Assembly (NCBI GenBank): GCA_030544235.1
Contig: CM060470.1
Location: forward strand, 28,365,598-28,429,597
From: Lepturacanthus savala
Lineage: Eukaryota > Chordata > Actinopteri > Scombriformes > Trichiuridae
Reading direction: 5' to 3'
DNA length: 64,000 nt
The position numbers and the translations under genes were made by a program. Below are positions 53,476-64,000 of the stretch, piece after piece. The notes under the pieces are model-generated. The model had not been told where the DNA came from. It saw nothing but the letters and a program-made list of their open reading frames with translations, and ran no database searches. Within the stretch, counting starts at the first letter, position 1, and every line of letters begins with the position of its first letter.

Positions 53476-55718
53476 TAACCTTCCTCTTTTTTCATGGCCT
53501 CAGCTGTGTAAGTTACACACAAATGTATCAGAGTGCATGTGATTTTTGTAGCTAACTGTACCTAATAATGTAAAAACCTTGCTTCCTTGTGTGTTGTAGT
53601 AGCCAGCAGGACAGCTGAGGGGTGTGTGGAGGTTCGGCAGTTTCTTAGTTATGCTCTGTAGCTCCATCACAATGTATTAGCTAAAACAAACCCATTTCAC
53701 AAACCCATCAAGACTGTGCAATAAAACTGGGATTTGGACAGGGGTCTAAATATAGTTGTATCCTGTTAGCCTTGGCTAATAAGCAACATTTCATGACTCT
53801 CATTCAAGTCATTATGTGATATTTGTGCTTCCTTTCTCATATAAATTGAAATACCTTTTCAGAAAATAGTTAATCAATTCATTATTTGTTCACATCCAAC
53901 ATTTCCTAAAACTCCTGTAGAATGGTTACTGGACAACTAACAATTTTTCTGCTGACTACAGTAAATTCACATTTAATATACATATAAACCTCAGAAAAAG
54001 AGACAGTTGAATCTTCAATGAAAAAAATAAGAAAATAGACAGAATTACAGTCTACAAGAGGTAAAGGAGAGGTTCAGCTGCTGAAACACAAATTACAGTG
54101 GTGAGAACAGTGAATTAAACTGCTGAGACCAAGCAGAATATCTGACCATGTCATAACTGACTGTTAAATACCCATGTGTATGATGAACTGTGCTGGAGGC
54201 AAGTAAATAAGTGAAAAGATATGACTCTAAGAGTCATATTTTTAACTTAAAAATGCCCCTTTTGAAAAGATCTTTCAATTTATGATACAATGATAAGTGC
54301 AGAAGGGCAATAAAGGCTCTAATATCACACTAATGTCTAATACTAGTATTTATTAATAAAGCCAAACTTTAAGGGCAAACATTTGGCAAAAGGGTATTTT
54401 AAACTTTTTAATGACATCAAATAGAACACCCTGAATTTTTTCATTCAAGTACACATTGGAAATGCTGTTCAGAAATGTATTTCCAAATGTCCAAATATAT
54501 AAAATGTTTTACAGATACAAAATATCACAAAACCTGAGGATGAATAGCTATACTGGACCTGTGTACAGAGCCTTCCCTTCTCCAGTTCCAAAACTGTTGT
54601 GTTAGTGATGTATATCCAGATGGTTGAAGTCACCTCATCAGCAGCTCTCCATGATGTTTAGTAGTAAAATAAAAAATAAAACTAGTCACATCTTGACATC
54701 TTTTCTCAAATAAGCAGGCAGAGCAGAGTAGATAATTATGGCACAATTTGCCATTTTAATTATTAAGTGTATTTAAATAGTAATCCGATTAAAAAATTAC
54801 ATTAGAACTAGACATGTCTTTATGCCACATGTGAGTTTGGATTTAACAACCCGCCTTCATCCACCCACAGTTTTTATTGTCCAATTTTTATTTTCCTTCC
54901 AACTTGCTAACAGGCACATTGTGAGAGAGCCAAGTTGCTTCAATAAGCTTGTCTGTCTTTTATAGTTTTCCTCATAAACCCTGCACTGGGGTGGGCTTTG
55001 GTGGCTTACTTTACTTTTCTGCACACTGTTTTTTGGATACCAGCCATGGACATATGGAGGATGTCGTCCAGATTATAGTAAATATTAAAGGCTTCAATAA
55101 AGATCATGGCCACATGCTCTTAAACAAACATTTTTACTGCTTGAACAAAACTGGATCTTCAATAGAAAAAAACATAATAATTACATCACATAATTCATAA
55201 CATAAACTTATTCCAATAATAGTGAATTTTATTCACTGGTGATCTTAAACCACATGCTCTAGACTCACTTTTAAGGGCCAAATAAATTAAAACAAATTCA
55301 GAAAAAGTAATTATTGCATACTGGTACTGATTACATGTTTAAAATTTAGACCATTGTGCTTTACAATTCCAACAAATCAGTATGATCCTGTCTGTAAGAG
55401 CCTCAATCAACACATACGACAGGCAACAGAAAGGCAAGAATATCAGTAAGTTTCATTTGCATTTGAGTTTGTACTTCCTTTGGTTTTCTGTAGGTCACCT
55501 CACTCTTTCCTCTCATCTGAACCCACTGGGCCCTGTTTAGACAGTGCTGATACAGTCATAGATCCAAACACAAGATGTAAATGCCAGTTTCCACCAGTGC
55601 ATGTGTCACATCCAACACCAACGTGTTGTGTAAATAGTGAATGCAGTTACACATTCATTGGTGGCTGTGCTGCAGGCATGGTCCGGAAAATCATCACTGC
55701 AAAACTTAATGCAGTGTA

Positions 55719-55915
55719 GTCAAGGGGTTTTTAAAAAAGTAGGCAACTGGACTTTTTCTTTGAGCTTGAAGACGTTTCACCTTTCATCCGAAAGGCTTCT
55801 TCAGTTCTAGCCTGATGATGGAAACCAGGCTTCAAGCTCAAAGAAAAAGTCCAGTTGCCTACTTTTTTAAAAACCCCTTGACTACAATGACCTGGATGAG
55901 TGAGAATCTACACAG
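55719..55915 (+). mobile_element. Foldback retro-insertion with 57-bp perfect inverted repeat
   Basis: A 197-bp insert is flanked by a perfect 15-bp duplication ACTTAATGCAGTGTA (55704-55718 and 55916-55930). Bases 55715-55771 are the exact reverse complement of 55830-55886, separated by 58 bases. The unit reads as two head-to-head copies of one 3' end (CTTCAAGCTCAAAGAAAAAG ... CCCCTTGACTACA). The right copy continues to ATGACCTGGATGAGTGAGAA. A 5'-inverted retroelement (Penelope-like or LINE) is my inference. Confidence 0.85.
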
Positions 55916-56797
55916 ACTTAATGCAGTGTACAAAAACCCATCAAATGCAGGTGCAAATGCAACATCTTGTACTAAATAAGTGGTGCAAATAGAAAGAGGT
56001 GCTGACAGCCCATCTTACTATTTGCACCATCTTACAGCACATCACTACTCCTTACAGCACAGCAGAGATGGACAAAACACTTACAAATAGTGTGAAATAG
56101 TATTAATGTGTATGTAACAAGAGGAAAGAGATCACTGGAGCACTCAGACAATTTAAGCCTTTTATTTATGGAGAGACTAGTGTGTGCAGATTAACATTTT
56201 CTGAAACAAAATTAATTTAGGAAACAAACTTGAAATAAGTATCATGGTATGCAATTGGAATGAGATAATTCAAGATAAATATAAATAAATTAAGATATTT
56301 TTTATGAATAATTTGGCATCCCTAGACAATGCCTTTGTTCGTCCTGCTTTACAGACATTTTATGCACCACGTAACTATCAAAATGACTTGGACCCATAAA
56401 TGCCAAAACCATGCTTGCACTTGCACTGTCTAAATAGGGCCCATAAATTCATGGTACATGGTTAAAAAAAACAAACAAATACCTTTCCTTTTAGCTGTGA
56501 AAAAAACAAGGTGATGTTCTGAATGAACATCACCAGACTGTGATTATTGTTATTATTGATTAAGTTTTCTAAATAACTACATGACTGCACCATAATGTTT
56601 TAATTTTAAATTATATAAAATGAAGAAAAGCTGCAAATCATCAAATTGGAGATCCTGAAACCAGAGAAAATTCAGCAGTTTTACTTGATAAATGATTTTC
56701 TTTAGCACTAACCCACATTCTCTAACAAAGTAAAATAAAAATGTTTGTGGAGAAAGTCGAGTAATAACCAACTTGAGTCACTTACTTGAGACACCAG

Positions 56798-59700
56798 TCA
56801 CAGGGGTGTCTCTCTTTTGTATAAGGCTGAACTGGTGGGACCTTCAAACTGCAGTTTGATGGCCTGTTTAAGATTAAGCTGGGGATCTGTGGTTGTCATA
56901 GTGACCATAACATCCTCTGGCAAGGCACTACTAGGTTGGGCTGGCATAAAACTATAGCAAGTAGGTGACAAAATGTTCTTCTGGGGTAAAGAATCCCAAT
57001 CGTCCCCTTGAAGTGGGCTCTGTAACCTATATGGGTAGCCGAGAGGAGGAGTCTCTCGGTTTTTAGCACCTACAGCAGAGCTATCTTGTCCTGGCGTTAT
57101 CCCCAGAGAAGCCATGACTGAGTGCCATTTACCGCCCGTGAAAGCAGTCCTGTCTGCTGTTATCAAGTTTTGTTTGTTCATTTTATTGTGATATTCAAGC
57201 CCAGGTGACAAGCCTTTTGGAGGCAGTTTGCAGTCGTGCATCATAGCGGTGACTGTGCAAACATTCGGTGGAGAGCTGCCTTTGGGATGCCTCTGCCTGC
57301 TTCCATGGAGGCTGCCCATGCCTGAGCTCCCCGGTGGAGGGAGGGTAGAGGGACGGCTACGACTACGGGGTAGTGAGTGCTGTTGGATCTGTTGGATGAA
57401 GCTGAGGCTATCAGCTGGAACTGTCTGCATCGTGGCCAGTGAGTGGCAGGTTGACGAAGTCTGGGAGCTCTGCATGGAGTCAAATCGCTCTGTGGAGCCA
57501 GGAGAGGACATTGAAGAGGAGGAGGTAGCACCTGCAACTTCATTACTTTCTGAGATGCCTGAGGAAGGAATCTTGTTGTTTTTTGTAGGAGAGACAGTAC
57601 TGGAGTGAGGCAGCAGGCCTAGGTATGGCTTGGCTCCATAACTCTCCAATTGGTTGATAATATTGAAGTGCCCATGTTTCCCAGCCACTTTGACTGGACT
57701 ACGGCCATATTTATCCACATGGTTGGGATTTGCACCTCTTTCCAGAAGCATTGCAACAATGTTAGCGTGTCCCTCCTGTGCAGCGATGCTCAGAGCTGTT
57801 GCCCCCTGGTGGCAGGCAAGGTCTATATTGATGCCCCTGGCTCCAAGGAGACAACGTCCCACCTCAGCATGTCCTGTCCAAGCAACTGAATGCAGTGGTG
57901 GTCTGCCCTCTGCGTCCTGTGCATTAGGGTTTGCCCCATGTTTTAAAAGCAGGTCTACCATCGCCACACATCCCTGCCAGGAGGCCACATGAATAGCTGT
58001 ACGGCCCTCAGAGTCTCGGGATTCCAGGGGCACACCCCCCTTCTCAATGAGGAGCAAAGCCATTTCAAGACGATCCTCCAACATCAGAAGGTAGAGTAAA
58101 GGCCGTCCCTCGGCGTCCCGGACATCCGTGTCAGCCCCTCGCCTCATTAGCAGCTCTGCTAGCTCAGCATGATTCTCTAGAACAGCAGCACTCAAGGCAG
58201 AATGTCCATCATATGCCCTGTGGTCAATAGGAGAACGTCTGTCCAACAACAGCCTGACAGTGCTCAAGTGACCTTCTTGGGCAGCCAATATAAGAGGAGT
58301 GCGTCCCTCAATGTCCATCTCTCCAACACGTGCCATGCTACCTCGCTCTGTCAAGGCAGCGCACACAGTCCTATGTCCTTCACAGGCCGCAGCGTGCAGT
58401 GGAGTCCAGCCAAGGTCGTCCTTGTGGTTCTCGTCTAAGCCTCGGTCCAGGAGGGCACGCACAACCTCGGTGCTACCCCTTGCTGCTGCCAGGCAGAGTG
58501 CCGTCCTGCCTTCACAATCAATGGCATCCACAGCTGCTCCCCAGAAAAGCAGCCGTGACACTGTCCTCATATGGCCCATCGCTGCAGCTGCCAGCAGGGG
58601 AGTAACAGCAGCTGCAGAAGGGGCTCTGCCATCAGGGCCAGCAGTCTCATCTACATCAGCGCCAGCTTCTAGCAGAAGCTCAACTATGTCGTCATGGCCC
58701 TCATAGGCTGCAAGAAGCAATGGTGTCATTCCATCATGGTCTCTGTGTCCTGGATCTGCTCCACGCTCCAGTAGGAGGCATGCTACCTCCCCATAACCTT
58801 TGACTCCGGCTGCTGTAGGGACACAGAAGGCAGCAACTGAAAGAGCAGTGCGCCCGTCTCCATCAGCTAAGTCAACTTCTGCATTGTGGTCCAACAAAAT
58901 CTCCACAGTTTCATGATGTCCCATATAAGTGGCAGCAATAAGCGGTGTGCGGCCTTTGCTATCAGCTTTGTTAACCTGTGCACCGTAGTCCAGCAGGGTC
59001 AGGACTGATCCCTCATGACCCCCCCAGGCTGCAGCTCTGAGAGCAGTCCGGCCCTCCCCGTCGCATCCATCTACATATGCTCCTGCATCCAGCAGAAGAC
59101 TGACTGCCTCGCTGTGTCCTCCCCAAGCTGCAGAACGCAGTGCTGTCCAGCCTTCATTGTCAACGTGCTCCATCATTTGCACTGCAGTTTCTGGCTCCTG
59201 CTTTTTGGCCCATTCCAGGAGCACAGACAACACTTTCACATGACCCTGCCTGGAAGCCAAAGTTAGTGGTGTTTGACCTTGATGATCACTGACCAACGGA
59301 TCGGATCCGTGTGTCAGGAGGAGTTCGGCTACATTTGCAGAACCTTCGTGGGCTGCACTGGCCAGCAAGGTCTGCCCATCTGTAGAAGTAAACTGGTTTA
59401 CAGATACCCCATTGTCCAGCAGCAACTGTACAGAAGCCTCCTTTTCAAATGCCTGTTGTGCATTAGTTCCCTCTTCCCCAATACAAAGCACTCCAACACT
59501 TGGGTGCACATTTGCAAAACATGCTGCAGAAACAAGCCCACTCCTCATTAACAGCTGAAGGACCTCCTGACTGAGCAGAACAGGGAGCTGAGATAAGGAT
59601 GTACTGAGGTCGTTGCTGCAGCTCGGAGTAAGAGCAGGCACGCCTGCCCACAGCATCCACAGTGCCAATAATGAAGGGTTATCTTTATGGTGACCTGAGC

Positions 59701-60339
59701 AAACTAAATGTGTGGCTAGTTGACAAGTGTCCTCAATGTCCAGGTGGGGTCCCTGCAGAGTCAGAGCCATGGCAAGCATGCTGTGACCCTCTGCTCTGCT
59801 ACACAAATACTTCTGTGTACAGTATTTAACATCTGTCAGCCACTCAGCAAAACTGGCATGAAATAGCAGTTTGCTGCCCCCAGGACCATCAATCAAGAGT
59901 GGGGAGAGAGTTCGAAGTTTGCTCTGGAAGTCCTGGATGCTGAGTGTGGTGTCATGTGTCCAGATCACTGTGAAAAGCTGCTGGGGCGTGAGGGGACGTG
60001 GAGCCGCTAAGAGCACATTCAGGAGAGGCTTCACATAGATGAAGAGTCCCCGGGGGAAAAGTCTCTGGCACAGCCAAAGGTAGAGGCCATTGAGAGTCCC
60101 AGGAATGTCCCGGATCTCCCGCAGACCCACTAGGGCGGCTGCCACTCCGTCCAGCACACGCTCAAGGAAGAGAAAGCAGCCGCCACTCTTGATATGCAGC
60201 AGATTCAGCATGTCGGCAGTGTCAGGGGTCAGCTGACGGCGGAGTGTCGCTTCTTTGTCCAACCGGCAGAGGATGTACTGCTGCACGTCACGGACCGGAG
60301 GCGGCTTCCGAAGATCATCCAGACAGAGCTTATGAAAAC
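56798..60339 (-). CDS. ankrd50l: ankrd50l giant exon (NTPase C-part, ankyrin array, tail)
   Basis: 1,179 codons plus TGA in one exon. Ankyrin repeats run from about TDGQTLLASAAHEGSANVAE to DKYGRSPVKVAGKHGHFNI. One unit carries an insertion (SVAAFCVPTAAGVKGYGEVA) that human ANKRD50 also has, and another has a variant EWAKKQEPETAVQMMEHV loop. The open frame extends some 63 codons beyond the acceptor at 60339, but that part is intron. Confidence 0.95.
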
Positions 60340-61523
60340 CTACAACAAACAAAGAGATAGCTTTTTTGAGTAAACAATAGTTTTGCATATTCCAGTAATT
60401 GTTTGGACAACTTGATAAAATTATGAAAAATAGAAAGAAGTCAGAGAGCAAAGAAAATTCTAAAAACACCAGAATTGGTGGAAAGGAAATTACAATGGAG
60501 TCTGAATTTTTACCTGCCTTTCCATCCATTTCTTTCTTTCTGTACCTGTACTGAAACTTGTTTCATGCAATTGATTTATTCCTTAGCAGATAATTCTATT
60601 TTCTAATCATAACCAATGGAAACGTTATTACCTGCAAGAATGTATCGCGATGAGTCAAACAAACTGGGAACATCATAATCATGGGGTTTCTACTGTGTGC
60701 CGCAGTAGTAATTGAGAGCTTTTGTATGTTACTCCATAGTTATTAAAAATGACTTGATCATTCTTACACATTTTTATATCACAAAAAACATAAATTTTTA
60801 ACTTCACTGACTTCACTGTCCGCTCATGGTAGATTGAGATCCATCACACACCTGACTAGCCCTTCACAGACTCAGTCAGTCATCTTCTATACCTGCTTAT
60901 TCCTCATTAGGGTCGCAGGGGTCTGCTGGAGCCTATCCCAGCACGTTACGGCGAGAGGCAGGGATACACCCCAGATGGTCGCCAGCCAATCGTGGGGCAC
61001 ACACACCATTCACTCACACATATGGCCAATTTAGAGTCTCCAATTAACCTCAGCATGTTTTTGGACTGTGGGAGGAAGCCGGAGTACCCGGTGAAAGTAC
61101 CCGGTGAAAACCCACACAGACATGGGGAGAACATGCAAACTCCACACAGAAAGGTCCCAGACCAAGGAGGTCTTGAACCTGTGACCTTCTTGCTGTGAGG
61201 CAACAGCGCTAACCCCTGCACCACCGTGCCGCCGCCTTCACATACTCAAATTTACAATATCTTAGAGTGCAACAGCCATTAAACTGAAGTGTACTTTCTT
61301 TATACCTGAGAACATCTTGCAGACAGCCTTGTTTTGGCGGCGGACAGAGCAAACCAGCAGCAGCCAGCTGGGCAACAAGTGTTGATAGGTAGCCAGGAGC
61401 TCAGCGATGGAACCGCTCTTCCCACCTCCTTTTCCTGTCCCATGTCCTACATCCAGGGAGTCCACCACCAGCATTAATGGCTGGGCAGGAGGAGGAAGGT
61501 CCAACAGGGGTCCTAACACTGCC
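56798..61523 (-). CDS. ankrd50l: ankrd50-like protein (partial; 5' end outside window)
   Basis: Two exons are visible, 61523-61306 and 60339-56798, joined FSG|FHKLCLDDLRK (TTCTCAG|gtataa; gttgtag|GTTTTC). The protein resembles ANKRD50 throughout. It has the NTPase module with a Walker B-like LMLVVDSLD, LNLLHIKSGGCFLFLERVLD, REIRDIPGTLNGLYLWLCQR and LLFHASFAEWLTDVKYCTQK. About 17 ankyrin repeats and a disordered tail follow, with LSFIQQIQQHSLPRSRSR and the terminus YKRETPL. ANKRD50 acts in SNX27-retromer endosomal recycling (family knowledge). The Walker A P-loop exons must lie beyond 61523; none is seen up to 64000. Fish carry ankrd50 and ankrd50l; I choose ankrd50l because of divergence from human, so the symbol is tentative. 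Confidence 0.85.
60875..61234 (-). mobile_element. tRNA-promoter SINE, copy 4
   Basis: Minus-oriented 360-bp copy flanked by CCTTCACAGACTCA / CCTTCACATACTCA (60861-60874, 61235-61248; one mismatch). It contains a local duplication AGTACCCGGTGAA twice near 61083-61107. It sits in the ankrd50l intron, under 100 bases from the exon at 61306. Confidence 0.88.
61306..61523 (-). CDS. ankrd50l: ankrd50l exon with Walker B-like strand
   Basis: A 218-nt exon: AVLGPLLDLPPPAQPLMLVV, then DSLDVGHGTG, LPSWLLLVCSVRRQNKAVCK and MFSG. This aligns with the human segment ending KQSKAVTKMFTGFRK. The acceptor is taken as ctcatag|GGCAG; one base completes the previous codon. A CAG five bases further in is an alternative acceptor. 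Confidence 0.82.
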
Positions 61524-62628
61524 CTATGAGCAAGATAAGAAACAGATAGAGGAAGAGATCAAATTTAAATAGTGAAGGACACAGAGTGAAGAGACATGAA
61601 TGAACAGTGTGAACATTTTCTTTTATACTGACTGTAGATAGAGGCCCTGCTTAGAAGTAATGGATTTATAGCTCACAGCAATAAGATATAGTTTCTGTTT
61701 TTTTGGTGTTTATTATGGATAAAGGTTTATGTGTGAAGAGGAGTGGATGTGATACACATTTAATATATCTCTCCATATATATTAATTTTAAGTGCAGCTG
61801 CAGTCTTTGCAACTTGAGTGCAGTTAAATGCTGAAGTGCAAGTCTCCACATTACAATAATATTGATTGAGAATCTCATATGAGAGCAGGATAACTGGTGT
61901 TGGACTCTCTGGTGGAGGTGTCAGAGAGGAGGATGCTGTCCAAGTTATGTGTCATCTTGGACAATGTCTTCCACCCACTCCATGACGTGCTGATCAAGCA
62001 TCAGCAGTACATTCAGTTCAGGACTCATTCCACTGCAATGCACCACAGATCACCACAGGACGTCATTCCTACCCGTGGCCATCAAACTTTTCATCTCCTC
62101 TCAGGAGCGTCAGACTGACCTGTTGGACTTATTTCACCCCTGTCAACAGCTTTCTAACCCCATCTTTTAACAGTTATATATTAAACTGTGCATTACTGGA
62201 TTAACAGTACAATAGTTTTGTGCAAATGTGCATATTGGTGTATTTATACTGCAATAATATTGTACAGTTCCATATTGTATTCAATGCACATATTTTTGCA
62301 TCCATATTTATTATTTTTGTGGTGTGAGTGTGTGAGACTTGACTACAAGTCTAACACACACACAGAGATAGGTTGATGTGAACACAGGTTATGAAAATAC
62401 ACACATATGTCACATACCCATGGATACTTTCATCTTCCCCTTTAAGGTCCTCCCACAGACTACATTTCCTGATGTTTAAATATTAAAATGTACAAATTTG
62501 AACTCAAAGCTCTACTTCCTCTCACTTACCTGTACTCTACTGTAGTTCCTTTTACTCCTAACCATAATAACAAAGATAATAATACTAGTAAAGAGCAATG
62601 AAGCCTACATGTTCTAGAACTAGGATCA

Positions 62629-62893
62629 CATGGTCTGCTGGAGCCAATCCCAGTCTATTTCAGGTGATAGGCAGGGATCCACCCAGAGAGGTAGCAGTCT
62701 ATCATAAAGCACACACACCATTCACACACACGTATGGGCAATTTAGAGTCTCCAGTTAACCTAAGTATGGTTTGGACTGTGGGCGGAAGCCAAAGAACCT
62801 GGAGAACATGAAACTCTACACTCCCAGCTCAAGGACTTGAATCTGCGACCTTCTTTCTGTGAGGCAGCAGTGCTACCCACCGCTCCACCATTT
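62629..62893 (-). mobile_element. tRNA-promoter SINE, old diverged copy
   Basis: Same layout as the four young copies (CACACACCATTCACACACAC, GGCAATTTAGAGTCTCCAG, CTGCGACCTTCTTTCTGTGA) but with many substitutions and small deletions. Confidence 0.75.
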
Positions 62894-62985
62894 TACCTGC
62901 TGCAATAAAATAATTAAATAAAAATACATTGCGTATAAAGAATAAGGTGGAATCCAGTGAAAAACTGACCATTTTAGTCAATATA

Positions 62986-63345
62986 CAGTACAGGCCAAAA
63001 GTTTGGACACACCTTCTCATTCAATGTGTTTTCTTTGTTTTCATGACTATTTACATTGTAGATTCTCACTGAAGGCATCAGAAATATGAATGAACACATG
63101 TTTATGGTGTTATATACTTAACAAAAAAAGGTGAAATAAATGAAAATGTCTGTTTGTGTATATAAATGTATATAAATGTTTTATATTCTAGTTTATTCTA
63201 AATAGCCACAGTTTGCTCTGATTACTACTTTGCACACTCTTGTCATTCTCTTGATGAGCTTCAAGAGGTAGTCACCTGAAATGGTTTTCACTTCATAGGT
63301 ATACCTTATCAGGGTTAATTAGTGGAATGATTACTTTATCAATCA
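62986..63345 (+). mobile_element. Tc1/mariner non-autonomous fragment
   Basis: Left terminus TACAGTACAGGCCAAAAGTT with TGGACACACCTTCTCATTCA, then TTTGCACACTCTTGTCATTC and GAGCTTCAAGAGGTAGTCAC. This is a widespread fish Tc1-like sequence. The right terminus and transposase core are missing. Confidence 0.75.
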
Positions 63346-64000
63346 GAGTAAAGGGTGGCCAAGGGTTATGTTTGAAGTATTATGTTATTTATGTTGATGT
63401 AATAAATATATTGCCACCAAGTTTCTACCAAAGTCATTCTTCTGAGGCCTGAAATCACATTTCACAAAGAACTAGACAATATTTTAGTGAGTATTTAAGG
63501 TTTTGTTTTTAATGTCTGGCTTTTTTATTTGTCAGAGAGATTCACAACTGAGATTAAATTAAAGCTAAAACTTTCCGCTTTAAAATGATACTAAAGACAC
63601 CCCAACCTTGAACCTAACCAAGGATATGCACCATCATCTAAATGGCACTTTACTGTAGGGGTGCTAAACGTCATTAGCTGATTACTGTGACACAGCTGCA
63701 CTCAAGAATGTCTATCATACCAAAATATCATCTACAGACAGGGATCTTTTTAGAAGTAAGTTATGATCCTCCTCGAGTGGTACTGAAATCCAGTCTGGCC
63801 CATGGACCAGATCCATCAGTACTCTGAGATGTATTGTCCATCTTGGCAGTTTGGTGCTGTAGGTCTTTTGCTGTAGGTCCCAGCTGCAGCCAGAGGTAAA
63901 AAAAAAAAAAAAGTCAAGAGAATTCAGTTTGACTCACAATTTCACTTTAGTGTGTGGCTCACAACCACTGTTTTCGTACATGTGTAATGGTACTGACTCA

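Larger units (their letters stand above)
50516..56797. other. Intergenic region between convergent NHL and ankrd50l genes
   Basis: No gene is recognised; short open frames here lack family resemblance. It contains a LINE 3' tail (about 53255-53475) and a foldback insertion (55719-55915). The rest looks unique and AT-rich. It includes the 3' flank of both genes. Confidence 0.5.
61524..64000. other. ankrd50l upstream intron and window edge
   Basis: No further ankrd50l exon (in particular no GxxGxGKT P-loop) is recognised on the minus strand. Contents are the old SINE copy, the Tc1 fragment and AT-rich DNA. Confidence 0.5.

Noticed and set aside
55805..55825. CTGATGA followed closely by GAAA on the plus strand as a second hammerhead core
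   Set aside because: Only two bases separate the two motifs, leaving no room for stem II.
60340..60529. Apparent N-terminal extension of the ankrd50l open frame (hydrophobic, signal-like)
   Set aside because: It lies upstream of a good acceptor (gttgtag|GTTTTC) whose phase matches the exon at 61306 and the human protein; it is intron translation.
61524..64000. Search for the ankrd50l P-loop exon
   Set aside because: No GxxGxGKT-type frame was found on the minus strand; the exon is presumed outside the window.

Overview
The window is vertebrate nuclear DNA, most likely from a teleost fish. The evidence is multi-exon genes with GT-AG introns, proteins recognisably orthologous to human genes, long AT and CA microsatellites, and abundant fish-type transposable element debris (Tc1/mariner, tRNA-promoter SINEs, LINE 3' tails, TTAA-flanked MITEs). 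I see no bacterial, phage or CRISPR features.

Four protein-coding genes can be supported. (1) cnga4, minus strand, 3598 to 467 and running off the left edge: five exons for the N-terminus, transmembrane core, pore and C-linker of the olfactory cyclic-nucleotide-gated channel subunit. The cyclic-nucleotide-binding domain exon lies outside. (2) fhip1b (formerly fam160a2), plus strand, about 6840 to 35335: a non-coding first exon, 11 standard coding exons and a 15-nt candidate microexon, giving 1,140 codons before the stop, all in phase. (3) A TRIM32-like NHL-repeat gene, plus strand, coding 46431 to 49860 in two exons (891 aa). It has a coiled coil, a long disordered linker and a six-bladed NHL propeller, but no RING or B-box in sight. 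(4) An ANKRD50-like gene (ankrd50l), minus strand, 61523 to 56798 and running off the right edge: the exon with the NTPase Walker B-like strand, then one giant exon with the rest of the NTPase module and about 17 ankyrin repeats.

Layout: cnga4 and fhip1b are head to head. From memory the same divergent arrangement exists at human 11p15.4. The segment between them holds microsatellites, an old repeat and a GAGCGG-type minisatellite abutting the fhip1b promoter. The fhip1b introns carry most of the transposon remnants. From 35.3 to 42.4 kb is intergenic or 3' flank. A candidate promoter with a consensus RFX X-box and a 5' UTR donor sits at 42.4-42.5 kb, ahead of the NHL gene. From 49.9 to 56.8 kb is repeat-poor intergenic DNA apart from a LINE tail and a striking foldback retro-insertion.

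The genes are not an operon. Two of them (fhip1b in the HOOK/dynein FHF complex, and ANKRD50 family proteins in endosomal recycling) belong to endosome trafficking; this shared theme is family knowledge, not something shown by the sequence. The most notable structural observations are a 57-bp perfect inverted repeat inside a 15-bp target-site duplication, a six-copy TTAA/CCCTCTATTGCAT MITE family, four near-identical SINE copies each with its own 12-14 bp target-site duplication, and the in-frame microexon of fhip1b.
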